From Brachyhypopomus gauderio (Eukaryota; Chordata; Actinopteri; Gymnotiformes; Hypopomidae): a DNA stretch of 64,000 bases. Under the pieces are notes generated by a model, which saw only the letters and a list, made by a program, of their open reading frames with translations, had not been told where the DNA came from and searched no databases. Shown here piece by piece: positions 10,244 through 36,146 of the stretch. Positions within the stretch are counted from its first letter, which is position 1. Each line of letters opens with the position of its first letter. The position numbers and the translations under genes were made by a program. The stretch is taken from assembly GCF_052324685.1 (NCBI RefSeq), contig NC_135226.1, forward strand, positions 20,822,952 through 20,886,951, in the 5' to 3' direction.

Positions 10244-12475
10244 TCCGAGGTTTTGGTGAGGGTGCATCAGTGTTACCTTTAGATCCCCTCTTGCTGCTGG
10301 TTGGTGAGGAAGTTTGTGAAAGTGATGCCGGTACAGAGACAGACGGAGGCACCGGGCGAAGGTTCCTCCACTCACGGACGTGTTCCTCCGCTCACGGGCG
10401 AGTGTGCTTACCCATTTCAATAGTTCCTCCTGACTTCTCTCCTCTTTTTCTGCCTCCGTCCCGTAGCAGGTGGTTGTGGGGGATGGGGGGGTCCTCGTCG
10501 GAGCTCCTAGCGAGGAAGCTGTCCTCCTCTCCTCCTCCTCCCCCCCCCAGCACCGCTGGACCTGCCCGACCACGTCAGCTCAGGATGAATGTTTCCAGCT
10601 CACGCCAGCCAGGAGCGTTGGCCCACGTTTCCGTCGTTTGTTTCATTTACATAGGACAAAGACTTATCCCTCAACGTCCTTTCACGCGCCATATCTGAGC
10701 ACGAAAGTACGATTTTGCACGCTTGCTAAGTGCAGTGTTAGTGAGGTATTTATATGGCAATACTGAAGCAATATTAACATGCTAGGACTGAACAAAGCCA
10801 TAAACAGGACGTAGTCCAGCTGGACGGAAGGCTCTGGAAGGACTGTGAGACACCACAGGCCCACGGCAGAGCGAGAGACGGCCCCGTCCCGTCCCGCGGA
10901 GCTCAACGCCACGCTGATTCTGCTCCTTCTGCTCACCGCTACAAACCAACGACCACCGTTTTCCTGCAGGTGCAACCCAGTGAGCCGCCTGCCGTTGAAC
11001 GGGGAGGAGCCTCGCTCCTCGCTGTGGGACGGTTCTGATCCACGTTAGGTGGGCCTGTGAAGCAACGTGTCGGACTGCTGAGAACAGGCAGGTGTTAAGG
11101 ATTTAAGTGACAGAAAGGTTAGTCACTCAACACTGGATTATGGCCAACTGATCGTGTTCCTCTTAAATCAGACTGAATATAGATGTTTTGTTTGTTTTCA
11201 GCACTTAGCAGATCTACTTGAATACAGTATGTGACTATAAAATTGTGGTTAATAGGGTGTAGATGGGGGTGAATGGAAACGGCTTGTGATTCGCAGCAGA
11301 GGCCAGACGACTGGCACATAAAATACTGGAGCACTTTTCCCTGTTTCTTTATATGTACTTTTTTTTCCTTTTTTTTTTTTGAGGAAGCAAAATAAATGTA
11401 GCGCAGTGGGAGGAGTCGGTTCAGTGCGACCCGTTCTGCTTGCTCCCTCGAGCTGAACCGAGAGACGCGTCAAACGCTGCTGTCCCCAGGTAGCTACGCC
11501 ACAGGACACTGTCTCCAAGGCCCCTCGGGAATTCCACTTGGTGACAGTTGTATGTGCTTTGTTATAAATTAGGGATTCAACGTTTTTTTTTAAGTGCTTT
11601 GAAGACGCAAGGCATTCTTTTCAGTGTGATGGTGTTCATTGTGCCTTTTCTTTTTAAATTAAGATCAGAGAAGCTTTTCCTTTTGGCTTTTTTTTTCCCG
11701 GTTTGATATACTGAAAGGATAGAAGTAGACCGTCTTCTAAAGGTCCAAAAACCAAAGTCCTCTCTGAAGTTTCCAACCCACCATGTGGTGTTTGGAGTTT
11801 CTTAGTTAGTTACTAATTGGTTAGGTTATTGTTTGTTTGTCCATTTGTTTTGTTAATCAGTATATGCCGTTGAAGAGTATTAATAGCAATATTTGTTATG
11901 AATAGTTATAAAAGAATCATGAATGTGTTACTGTATCATAATCACACTTCCAGCTGCCAAACATCATTTAGAAATCCAACCCTCTCATTTCTCCTCCTTG
12001 ATGTGACCACACATAAGCTAACTTGCTGTTGAGATTAAAAAAAAGGTTTATTGAATGACACTGTTGAACATTTCATTTGCATGCACTGCAGTTTTTAATT
12101 ATTGGAAATAACGTCCATCTTAAAGCCATCCTCTAATTAAATTCGCACAAATGTGGTGTGTTATTCCATCTGTGATTCAAGCTGGTGTACAGAACCTCTT
12201 CTGTTAAAACATCCCAGCAACTTCTGCTGAGAACATCAGTAGAGGTCATTCTTAACAGCCATGTTCCTCTTACGCTCTCTCACCTTCCCCCCCCCCCCCC
12301 CCCCCCCCTTCTGATGAGAACCGAAACCAGAAGCATATCAGTTCTGTTTCAGCTGCTCCCACAGAGACTCTGAACGCTGGCAGGCGAATCATATCTCCAG
12401 CACTGTACTGGAGCCTGAAGTGCTTAAAACAGGTATTACAGACCGAAGACGAATAAAGCTGCTTCCCTGTTAAAT
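10244..12475 (+). other. sik2: sik2 3' UTR
   Basis: This follows the sik2 stop codon and has no convincing ORF. Candidate polyadenylation hexamers AATAAA lie at 11391-11396 and 12452-12457; the second is followed within 20 bases by T-rich sequence and is the better distal end. A poly-C run sits at about 12289-12309. Extent is inferred, with no transcript evidence. Confidence 0.55.
12452..12457 (+). promoter_or_regulatory. Candidate distal polyadenylation signal of sik2
   Basis: AATAAA hexamer about 2.2 kb after the sik2 stop, before the convergent ppp2r1b 3' region. A proximal alternative is at 11391-11396. Confidence 0.45.
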
Positions 12476-12479
12476 TCTT

Positions 12480-15013
12480 AACATCAGGCTATTTGTTTCC
12501 TTTAAACTATCCAAGGCTGTTTGTTTGCTTTCTCTCAAGACACCAGGTCTCCTCTGCAGACCTGCAGCCTGTGGCTGGTGAACAGGGTCACACTTTGTAC
12601 TGTAGTGCTACCCCGGGGAAGAACACAGCACATTTGCTGTCATGCATGTCTGACTTGTAGCCGAACACACATGACAGAACTGAGAAGGACCCGCTTGTCC
12701 CACTTGGTCCGCTCCCTCCATGAAGGGGAACCTTCTCAGTACGGCTCACTGAAGGACACACAGCTGCATCACATGGCACAGCTGGGGCACGAGCCTAAAT
12801 ACTCAAATACAAGAAACACAAATACTTTTTTTTTCAAAATTCAGTTCAATTCTACTGGGCTTGAAGCTTGAATATACAAAGGTCTGCATTGCTGTGTTGC
12901 AACAACTGGTTTTAAAAAAAATCAGCATGCACTGTATCACAGTTCCAGGTATTCAGTCCACGTGAACGGTGTCCAAAGTACTGTTATCATTAGCACAATT
13001 CATCTAAATACTTAAAACACCTCACCATGACTCTATGTTCACATTATGCCAGGGGTGTTTCATCGTGCTGGTATTTGAGCCCAGCTCCACAGAGTCTTCA
13101 CGTTCCAGGAAGTCTGTGTTGTCTCATACCCTCGACCTGGAGAACAACGTAGCCTCCAGCGCCACCAGTAATTAATCTTACGTCAGCCGTCACCATGGCA
13201 ACGGGCCACAGAGCAACACCTCAGCACTGGTCCTGCGAGCGAGAGGCACATACTCGCCGCCTGGGGCAGAAACAGCTGCAAGACTGCCACCTGGCAGCAG
13301 AACACTCACTAACCGAGGGAGAGGCCGGTGCACTTTGAGACTCGGTCTAAAATTATCGATAGAGCCGAGCGGGCGTGACGCAATTGTGACGATGCCACGT
13401 TTGAGCCGAACGCCCTAAAGTCTTGTAGCAGACTCGTGCTGTTGTGCTCACCGGGTCAGTTTACAACGGTAGGGCTGCAGGGAAGATGGACCTCAGAGAG
13501 CTGAGACACACACAAAAAAAAAAAAAAAAAACCAAACAGGTTTACAGAGGTCTGCTCGAGGAGGGCGAGATTACCCGCGCCACTTCAGATTGAAATGACC
13601 GTGTGCACGTTCAAAATGGTGTACACCATTCTGTAGGAAACTGAGCTCATAGCATCACTCACCAATCAGAAGAGTCCAGTCGAAACAAAGGAGAATCCTG
13701 GATCGCAAGTCATAACCTATGAACAATCTGTGGAAAGTTTCTTTCGAAACCTGTTGGACTAGAATTATAAGATTAACAGAATGAATACACTAAGCATTGT
13801 GCACAATTGGCTGTCTACACATGACGCAATGAATCAACTGTAATGAATTTAATAATGTTGACGCTAATACAGGTCTCAGGGAAACCAAGCCACAGTGCAA
13901 TACCATTTCTAATAATATCACACTAAACCATTTACACCCCTGAATGTCACGCATGCCAAGAGACTCGACAGCCATTAGAAAGCCCTGCCCTGTGGGTAAG
14001 GCCAGACTGCCCTGCAGGTAAGTCTTGCCCTGTAGGTATGCCCAGACTGCTGTGTAAGTCCTGACCTGCAAGTATGCTCAGACTGCCCTGCAGGAATGGC
14101 CAGATTGTAGAACCCATTACCTTGAACATTTGTGTTTTCCTCTACCGTTGCACGACTCAAAACAGCAGTAACACTGTGCAACACTTGTGAGGTTAACACT
14201 GTGTTGTGGGGAGTCTGCATCGTGAATAACATCCAGTCGGGTCCTGTGGTCTGTGACTGTCTGAACCGATTGAAACGTTTTGCATATGCATACAAGTGGA
14301 CTTTTGTTTTGAACAGTACACTCACACCCATCAGGCACAGAGAGCCAACAGACTCTCTCTCTATTTAGGCTGATCCTAATCATTTGGGAATCTGATCACC
14401 ACTGAAGTCCATCGACGGCGCGCCATCCACCAAACCACTGACCGCACTGTGAGCACAAAGTTCAGTCCAAACCACCACAGAACATCTGCACAGGTCAAAG
14501 CATCACAGGTCTCGGTCCCTCGCTCTCTGGTGCGAAGGCCGCGGCCGTTATTTATGTTTCATCCCGAGCACAGCTGTCCTTGCGTAACTCTGAAAGATGA
14601 GCCGAAACATCAGAGAGCGATTAAGTCTGGCCGGCCCACCCTGAGAGGACAGGAGGCACGATGGCGTGGTGCTTCCACACAAGCCAAGCTGGAACGCTAC
14701 ACCAGACCGTTCAAGAACTCGCCATAGCACCAGCCAGTGAGACCACTAGCAGCAGGGTTAGGCAGAGGAACTATAAAAACGTAACAAGCCGTTACAGATG
14801 TTGCAAAAGGTACTGCTGCCGGAAGAGGAAATCGAACTCGTACTATTGTTAGATTTGAGCACGTTTGTGCGGAAGGCATGCAGTAAAACACTGCTGATAT
14901 GATACACTAAAATGTTGGAAAATTGCTCATCAAGTAATTATGGACTTTTTCACGTTTATATAGAAACACCACCCCTTCTCTAAAGCCCAGCGACACACCT
15001 GAGAAATGATTCA

Positions 15014-15044
<31 letters not shown>

Positions 15045-15540
15045 CATGCGTGTGTGTTTGCGGAGGCTTGCGTAATTCCAAAGGCAGTGAGCCAAAACCA
15101 GTTTTGTATTTTTATTTAGTTCCAAAAGTACAGTAGAGCCCCACTTGGGTTAAAAATGGGTCCAGATGATTCCCAACAATCCGAAGGCGGGAGCAGGAGA
15201 CTTCAGCCCAGACTGATGATCCCGTCCCGTTTCAAAACAACGCAACAGCCTTCCAGAGGTGGCGCCTTACATCACATCTCTACCCAGCACAAGAACGCAG
15301 ATCTAGAATAAATTTATCCTTCACATTCAGATGAATATCGCTACATGAACTGGAGGCAGGGCGAATGCTACACCAACACTCCATCAGCTGGATGCATCGG
15401 GGAGAAAGGACAGGCAATGTGTTCACAGCTGCCCACAACAGCTGTAGAGGAACTCCAGACACATCTTCGTCAGTCACACATTTCCACAGTAAAATTAAAC
15501 GAGCAAAATTTAAACTTACAAAAACAAATATATGAAACCT
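12480..15540. other. Convergent intergenic region between sik2 and ppp2r1b 3' ends
   Basis: No recognised gene. It holds an A run at about 13513-13531, a GT run at about 15015-15041 and a patch at 13980-14100 of imperfect units sharing CTGCCCTGCAGG-like words. Part may be 3' UTR of ppp2r1b if a minus-strand AATAAA (TTTATT on +) at 15111-15116 is used. Confidence 0.5.
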
Positions 15541-15543
15541 ATA

Positions 15544-15549
15544 TTTATT
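15544..15549 (-). promoter_or_regulatory. Candidate polyadenylation signal of ppp2r1b
   Basis: TTTATT on the + strand reads AATAAA on the minus strand, about 835 bases after the ppp2r1b stop. A second copy at 15111-15116 would give a longer UTR. A poly-A run on the + strand at about 15588-15610 lies in the inferred UTR. Confidence 0.4.
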
Positions 15550-16383
15550 TCATTGGCACAAAAAATCCATTAGGAGCTGTAGGTCTAAAAAAAAAAAAAA
15601 AAAAAAAAAACCCATGCACAAAACAAAAACGTGGAATTATCAAAACACATGAGAATGGGGCGGGAGGAATGTCCCGCTGCCGTAGGGTGGCGAGACGCCA
15701 TGGTCCCGGGTGGGTGAGCGGAGCGGTGCCGTGTGCAGAGGGGCTGGCTGCTCCATCAACACAAGCACGCACACGCTGGCAATTGTACATCAGCAGCTGC
15801 AGAAGTACGAGTCCATCAGAGGCGCTCTACAGCGGGTCGGTTCTGGGCTCCAACACGCTCCCCCGAACCAGGAGCAGCCCACCTGACCTCTAGGAGCTCT
15901 CAAACTCTCCAGCTGGTGATAAATGAGCATAACGGTCCGTAAGGCATTCGTTTCCAATCTTCCAAGGTCTAAACTTGGTCGTGACTGGCCGGATTTTGCT
16001 CAACCAGGCCGAACGTTGTGCTGCTCCGGCTCGTTAGCGCACTGTAGGGTCTTTCCCGCGTGCTGGACTCAACTCTGCAGCTAGTGATGAAGCCCTCGGT
16101 GTGTTTCAAACACAGGCATTGCAGTAGGGAGCACATGAAGTGGAGGGTTACTCCAGCAGCAGGACTGAGAACCACGTAGCATGCATTGCTTAACTCTAGC
16201 GGTCACTGTTCAAAGCAGATTTACATCACGAGAAGGGCTGCAACCCTTCGATCATTCAATATCACGGACAGGAAAGAGGAGCTACACCGAACATTAATAC
16301 GGAACGATTCAAAACCAACTATAAATAAAATACAACAGGTCTTCCTTCGTCATGGACGTTTCTCTGCAGACCCAGGAATATGT

Positions 16384-28901
<12,518 letters not shown>

Positions 28902-29042
28902 CGCGCAGTTTCAAAGGCGCCCTGCAGGATCCTGGGAAAATACCCGCCAAATTAAAAGACTGTCATGGACGAGCAAAAAAAAAAAAAATTTTGAAACAGA
29001 AATTAAAAAATAGATTAAGGAAATTATTTTCAAAGTTAAAAT

Positions 29043-29054
29043 AACAACAACAAC

Positions 29055-29092
<38 letters not shown>
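29043..29092 (+). repeat. (AAC)n(AAT)n microsatellite
   Basis: Trinucleotide run upstream of ppp2r1b. It explains the poly-Ile/Tyr ORFs on the minus strand. Confidence 0.92.
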
Positions 29093-29095
<3 letters not shown>

Positions 29096-29810
29096 TAATA
29101 AAATACAAAATAAAGGAAAAACAAATAAATGTGGATATATATTCCCAAAATTCCACTGCAAAATTTTGAGGAAAATAGACAATGACATAAAAAAAAATGT
29201 AATTTGCTAAATTCTTATACAACCTAGTTAGGACAGTTGAACATGAATAAATGTTTATCTTTACCAGTTAAGCTTTGTTGCCATAACGTGTGTCCCAGTA
29301 CTATCCAGTAATAAACACTGCTCATTAAACATTTGAAACTTGAAGTAAAAATGAGCAAACATTCAGTATTAAAATGGACTTACAACAGTAGATCAAAAAG
29401 CTTTTTTTTTGGCAAACATGAATAAAAGAAATCCACCATTAAAACAGTCAGTATGAGCAATGACATTATAGTGACATTTAGGTAGAGAAGGGTCTGCCAT
29501 TCTTCTCTCTCAGTCAAGACTTTACAACATTTGTTGGAGTGTTTATTTCTGGGATTACGATATTTTCATAGCTCGCCAGTTCCCTTGTTATGGAGATCAC
29601 ATTTTGCAGAATCATGAACTTGGTGGATTGTTGCAGGTTTCAAGACATCATAACCTCAGTCAGGCGATGTCTACACCCAGCCTCGCCTTTCTGCCTCTCC
29701 AGACGAGTGTCTGTCAGGAGCGAAGGAGCAGTCGTGCAGGGGAGGAGGGAGGGAGCTGTCAGCTGGTAATAATCACGGAGCTGCAGGCAGCTGCTGCAGA
29801 TGACGTCAAG

Positions 29811-29896
29811 ACCTCCCCCCTCACAGCGTGTCCCCCCTGACCCACACACACACACACACACACACACACCTCCCCCCTCACAGCGTGTCCCCCCTG

Positions 29897-29930
<34 letters not shown>

Positions 29931-29993
29931 CCCCCCTCACAGCGTGTCCCCTCTGACCCAGACCTGCTGCCTGTGAACTCTCTCGGTTCTCTT

Positions 29994-30036
<43 letters not shown>

Positions 30037-30111
30037 TACACACACACACACACACTCTACACACACACACACATACATACACACACAAACTCCACCCCCC
30101 CCCCCCCCCCC
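29811..30111 (+). repeat. CA microsatellite cluster with duplicated spacer
   Basis: Two and a half copies of a unit of about 58 bases (C-rich word CTCACAGCGTGTCCCCCCTG plus a CA run), then CA runs at about 29998-30075 and a C run at 30097-30111. Confidence 0.85.
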
Positions 30112-33100
30112 AATTGTAGTGCGCAGTTCCTTTAGCCCCGCCCACTTCGGGGCCACAGTGTGCCTAGAACATCACACCCTCGGGTTTATGCAACGTTCAG
30201 CCAAGCCCCTTCATCTGTGAGGTTAACATCGACAGCATACGTTTCATCCTGCTGTTCTACACAATCATGTCAGATGTAAGGCATATCTAACTCACACATG
30301 TTGACGGTCTATGAACTATGCAATTAATTTTGTGCAACAGTATACAAATTACATCTCAGACTAGAGACAGGGGAAAACTGCAGAAAATTACAGTAATATT
30401 GAAAACAGTGGTCATTTCTGTTTACTGTAATTATTCCTGGAGCCACACATTTGCTTGTTACTGACGTCTAAGTGTTGCATCATGTCCCAGCTGTGAGGAG
30501 GTTCATAGATTGCTCAACGCAAGCTCCTTCTGCTGCCCTGCTTGTCTTATTACCTCGCCGAGAACATTTGTTCTCCAAATGACTCTCTTTGTTGCTCTTT
30601 TCCCCTAATGCATTGCTCCTAAACTATATATGAGAGAGCCTCGAAGAGCAATTTTCTTGAATTTTACAATGTCGTTTACTCGGCATGGCCTCCCATTAGT
30701 ATTGGGCAAGTGAGGTTTAGCTTAGCAAATGGCACAAAGTACTTGGAATGAGATGAAGAGAGCGATGAACGTCAGGTGTGCAGACTCGTATTATCAGCAG
30801 GGGAGCCTGCTGCGTCCATGTTAACCTCCCGCTATTGACTGAGTGCATTTTATTTGCTGGTATAGAAGGTAGGGTAGTGCTGTTTATCAACCTGCACGTT
30901 CTTGACTAAAAAAATAGGTCTGTCACCTGCAGAAAGGCGACGCCTCCCAGGTCACAAACGCTGTCAGAATTGGCAACAGCAAATGCACTGAGCCACAGGG
31001 GAAACATGGCTGGTTATTTTTACAGGAATAAACCCACCACTCAAAATAATCATGTCTTCCTGACCAGCGGAATTGTAGAGTCTATAGTCCATTACCTGAA
31101 GCAAATCCTTTTTCTGCCTTACAAAATGTATAAATAAAAACAAACAAAATATTTCTTAACAATAACAGCGTAAGACCATGGTAAGACAGAAGTGAATCAC
31201 AGCACGCATTATTTGTGGCTTTCCGTTTCCAACATCAATGATCCTGACTGTGCACAAACCTCTTTACTCTGAAATCGCAACAACCCATGTCATGAAGGCA
31301 TAATATCCTCAAATAAAACACAAGTCTCTATGTGCTATACAGACACGATTCTATGGGACATAAGAAAGGCTCGGACAGACTGTATGTTCTAAGTAGATTT
31401 AAAAGCAGTCAAAGAACACAAGACTGAAATAAAAAGTAAACACACAGAGGTTATTTATTGAATTATTCCTTTAACAGCAATGAAAAACTGAGTCACCAGT
31501 CTAATAGCAAACAGTCAGTGGTAGACAGAATCGAGCAGCTCCCCTCACCAGCCTGTAAACAACCACCTCATTTGGTTTGTTATGTTTTTCAAGTGAAGGG
31601 AAATACTGGTAACCCAGATGGGTCCCTGAGGGCCACATCGAGGCCAACCTCTCCTCATGTTTATCACCATTTGGAAACGGGGTGCCCTATGTGTTTGTAA
31701 CGTGAGTGGCACGTTGACGTGAGGGCCGACGTGCACCAGGACAGCTGCACGAGCGCCGTGATCACCCTTGCTGTGCGGTTCCGAATCAATTACTGCTGCA
31801 ATTTATCAGCAGGGCTGAGCTGGCACTCACTGACGTCAAAGCGGCGTCCCATAAGGCCGTGCATGCGGAGGGGGTTGTGAAGACAAGAAAAGGGGGGGGG
31901 GGGGGGGGGGGGGTGCAAAAACACTTAAAGCTCCTTCCCTGGAAGAAAGGTGTCTTGTTGTCACATGGTGTGAGAATTTAGTAGGGATTAAGTAAATATT
32001 TTTTTCTGAGATTTGGATGGATCTGGATAACTTTGACTTTGCTTAGAGCTGAAGATGCACGTTTTCTTATGCAACCCCCCCCCCCCTCCCCCCCCCTCCC
32101 CACATCAGTTATGAAACAGCATGGCAGAGTGTCCTGTCTGAGTCAAAGATCAGTGCAGTGTTTCAAATCCTCGAATGCCACAGCGTTTGTTGGTGCTCCA
32201 TTTTCAACAACAGATGAAGTTATGAAACCGAAGCATTCATTACAGCCATTTATGGAAAACAATGCCAAAACACAACATACAAAAGATGTCCCATTGTGTT
32301 GTCAAGTTCTTATACAAACTGCCTTAGCCTTTGGTCTTTCCCTCATCTTATAAATCTGAACCCACAGAAACTACCCGCTGGGGATATTTTCTGTTGTGTC
32401 TTTTTCTTCAGCTCATCTAAATCGCCTGGTTCTTCCTCCTATATTATGTGTGTAGAACACAAGCAGGGGTTCTGTAGCCCGTGTAGCTCTGTGACAGACA
32501 CAGCCTCTGATCTCGCCTTAACCCCTCAAGGGCAAGATTTACTTCACCTAAAGAATGTAAATATGTTGAATCAAGAACACCTGTTGTTATTGTTCAATTT
32601 GAATAACACTGTGACTGTTTCATTTCTAGTTTCTGACAAATGCTCAGGTGGAGTCATGGTTCAAGTCTCCAAGTCTCGTACAGTCACATAATTTTCCCCT
32701 CAGTCCTCCAATCTCTATTACACTTTAAACTTCAGAAGGTGATTTCTGCCTTGATAAAGACACACTTTGGATGAAGTTTTAAACTACCAGTCGCAGAGTT
32801 GAATACAGTGCCTACAGTGCACAGCTTTTTGAGAAAAGCTGGACAGCGTGTAAAGCCCTTAGAAACTCGTCACGTAGGGATCTGTGTCCCACGAGAACCC
32901 GGAGCAACAGCAAAAGATCAAAATAAGTCTTGATCAAAAAGAAGCAGTGTGTCTCATCCTCAACCGAAAATCACTACAGAAAGGACATTACTGTCCAATA
33001 TTCCAGGTACTAATCTGAGAATAAGAAATATACTTTTCCCACTCCCGTTTGATGTGAAAAACACCTATTTTGATACATACTGTGTGGGTGATCTTATCCA

Positions 33101-34993
33101 TCACCACAGCTGAATCTGGGACAAAGTCTGAGCACGGTCAGCAGTTCACATTAAAGGAAACGGGACAGAAGTGTCACTCTTCCAAACCTGGTACTAGGAC
33201 GTGTCACACTAGCTCTGGTTGGCTCATTATCTTATTACTCAGTACACGATGTCCAAAGTCTCTGTGGTACATCATCTTGTCTAACGATGCAGTAGAACAA
33301 ATGTGGTGTGAGCCCTGGTGCACACGAGAGCTGTGGAGAGAGACCTGTGAACACCTGCTCTGTCTCATGGCTGCATTCAGGTCTGGCTCCAGGATCAAGT
33401 CTGTCGGTGAAGTGACCTCCAGACTGTTCTGGACAGAAGAATCCCATCACTGGGGCTGTGGGATCGTCTATAACGGTCCAGTTCGCTTTCTGTGGCTATT
33501 TAACTGCCTGTATAAACAACCAAAATTCTGCAAGCATTTTCAAAGACCTGGCGTGAAATGAATTTACTAGCACAGCTACAAGATCAAAATGAACAGTGCA
33601 CATGACGCCATTATTTGAGAATCCAGGTCTGTTAGTAGTTCAGCCTCATTTTCAGCAAAAGCAATAAAACCTACAGTATGTCCCTGGACAGCCTGTTTCA
33701 CTGAACAGTGTGATAATGACAGTGCGTTTTACTTAAAAGAGGTAACCAGACAATCACCTCCAACATAAGCATCTTAATTAGATGTTCTAATGGAGCTTGA
33801 CAGCTTGGGAGTTTGATAACCCAGAGTTGTTTTGAGTCCCTGTGCCAGGCAGCTAAGAGAGACCAGCGTTCATTACCATAGAGACAAAATGTTCCCTACC
33901 CTGCGTACCCCGTGTTTACAAGGAAAGGTGGAAGCCAGTGATCCAGATAATGGATCTTCAGCACAGACCTGTAGCACGTGTGCCGCGGTGCATGTACAAT
34001 CAAGCTAAGGAGACAAAGACAAAGGGACAGCGCACATGGGCACAGGTCTGCTCCATTCGAAGGTCATTACAGCTCGGTCCCAAGGCACGAACACGGAGGG
34101 CGGGGGTGGGGGGGAAGCTTGGCTCCGACACAAAAGCATGTCACATTTGGCACTTCCATAAGAAACCTTTGAGACAGATGGAGCTTCAGCCGTGCACAAA
34201 CCTGTAGAGTTTAATGCATTTTTGGAGAAGATACTTCAGTCTGCAAAGAATGAGACGTGCTAAAAAAAAAAATAATAATACAATTGTTCAATGCTGAACT
34301 GGGGTTGTGCACCTCTAAAACTCCATAACTTGAGTAAACTCCACTTTTCTCATAATGCCTTTGGTAATACAAAGAAGTATACGCCCAGGGCAAAGTACCT
34401 GGACAGCAAACTAATGTGTGTAAAAATGGAGGAAAATTCAGGGAATGCACGGTAACAGCATAGATAAGGTTCTACAGTGCAACAGCTCCACCTGCTGGGA
34501 ATTTTCACGAGTGTATTTAGCCCTTTGCGGAACATAGCAACTGAAAGACATCAAAAATACACACACACAGCAAGTTTTTCAAAGGGAAACCAACATAAAA
34601 CACCCTTGACCACCCTACTTATTTCCAAGGCATTTCCAAAGTGTTCCTTATGAAAGAAAAATACCTGAGTCTTATAAAGTTATAACCTGAGTTATAAAAC
34701 ATAGGAAAATGACCATGATGTATACAAATACTACAAACTGTACAACCACATTCAAGGAATTTTTAAAACGGTATAAAAATGTTAATCACATCATTTAAAA
34801 GTTTAGGAAAAAACCTTGCATTTTGCCCTCGCAGTAGAAGAGATTTATCAAATTTCTAGTGAGTGAGATATCCAGGTGTCAGGACGCCACAGTAATGGTC
34901 TGCAATTCTAAACACGCCTGAACAGTTTGAATCACACGTACTAAAGTCAGAGATCAGCGGTTTTCACTGAGCTGGGATCAGTGTCTTATATAT

Positions 34994-36146
34994 TCAGTCC
35001 TCAGAGTCTTCCTCAGATTTCTCTTCATTGGCAGCTTTCCAGTTTTTACGCTTTTTCCTTTCAGGCTCTGTGAGCGCGTCTGCTGCAGTTCTGTGTCTTT
35101 TTCTGTGCGTGTTTTCTGCCCCCGTGTCTGATTCACTTCTGTCTGATTCGCCGCTGCCCTCCTGTCTCGCTCTGTGTCTGCGCTCCTTCTTCCTGTGGCC
35201 GTGTTTGCTCTTGCTGCTCTTCCTCTTCTGTTTCCCCCCGGGGTCGTCCGCCACGCTGCCGTCCGACGCCGAGCCAGGCCCTGCACACCTCTCACGTCTC
35301 CTCTTCTTCCTCTTCCTCTTCGAGGACTTTTTGGAGCTCTTCCGTCTGCTGGAGGACATTTTCTCTTTGCCGTTCTTACGGATTCGTTTGCCGTCAGCCT
35401 TTCTGCATTAACAGAGCAGTAGGTCACATGAACAACTCGCAAAAGCGACCACTCACACTCTATCTGCATTACGATGGCTGAACCTTACCTATCCGATTCA
35501 AACTCCTCAGGATAAAGCTCCTTAAAACCACTATGACCCCATCTAAGTGGGTAAATATCACAAATTACACATTGTAATTCAAATTCAAATTGTACACAGA
35601 CTTTTTAAAGACTTGAGAAGCCAGCGTGGAGCATAAGCAGTTACCTGTCCGTATCCCTGGCCTCAAACTCGTACAGTTTTCGAGTCCAGTAACAAGCTTC
35701 TCGCTCGTCTCGTTCACCAAGCCTGTCCTGCGTGGATCCTTCCAAGAAGTATCTGTCACAGTGCATGTTGCCCCTGTGGAAACACAGTAGGTGTCAGCAG
35801 AAAGTGGCGCCCCGCCGGCGTGGACAGTACCGGGCTGTGGGTGTGAAGGGGCTTCAACCTTGCACAGGGGCCGGTGCTGGTCCACCTGTGTGAGGAGGCG
35901 CTGGCAGGGGGCGCCTGCAGCTCCATGTCCCGTTGCCTCCACATCTCGGACTCCTCCTGAATCTGCACTCATCCAACAAACGAGACGGGACAAACACCTG
36001 TGAACGTCTGTAGCATTGGATTAGGGCTTTTATTTTTGGACGAGCCGGCGCAGAAACAGCCGTGTCCGACAACAAACCTTGTTGTGGGCGTCTGTGTGTC
36101 TGATAATGTTGCGGAGCAAAACTTTCCCCAGCGGGACCTTCGACAT
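34994..36146 (-). CDS. nkapd1: NKAP domain-containing protein 1 (C11orf57 family), complete, 5 coding exons
   Basis: The function of this family is poorly defined; it carries a basic, Lys/Arg/Ser-rich tail reminiscent of NKAP and is likely nuclear. Exons on the minus strand: 36146-36078, 35962-35886, 35773-35645, 35542-35489, 35402-34994. Phases close to 738 nt, or 245 aa plus stop. The N-terminus MSKVPLGKVLLRNIIRHTDA, the segment IQEESEMW and the motif RWGHSGFKELYPEEF match what I recall of the human protein. The last exon is a long low-complexity tail of KK/RK/SS blocks ending SEEDSED. A 5' UTR acceptor is visible at 36152-36153, so an upstream non-coding exon exists. The human gene lies near SDHD, consistent with this locus. 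Confidence 0.9.

Larger units (their letters stand above)
28902..34200. other. Intergenic region between ppp2r1b 5' end and nkapd1 3' end
   Basis: No gene is recognised. It contains an (AAT)n run at 29043-29092, a block at 29811-29950 where a CCTCCCCCCTCACAGCGTGT word recurs with CA runs, and more CA runs to about 30090. Poly-C lies at about 30097-30111, poly-G at about 31891-31913 and C-rich sequence at about 32075-32100. A 163-codon ORF at 33070-33561 has no recognisable domain. In human this interval holds ALG9 through PIH1D2; none of those is seen here. Confidence 0.55.

Noticed and set aside
33070-33561. 163-codon ORF between ppp2r1b and nkapd1
   Set aside because: No recognisable domain, no splice partners and no codon pattern distinguishing it from chance; left unannotated.
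34978-35469. 163-codon overlapping minus ORF in the nkapd1 last exon region
   Set aside because: It is in another frame; the spliced frame through 35402-34994 continues the NKAPD1 protein.
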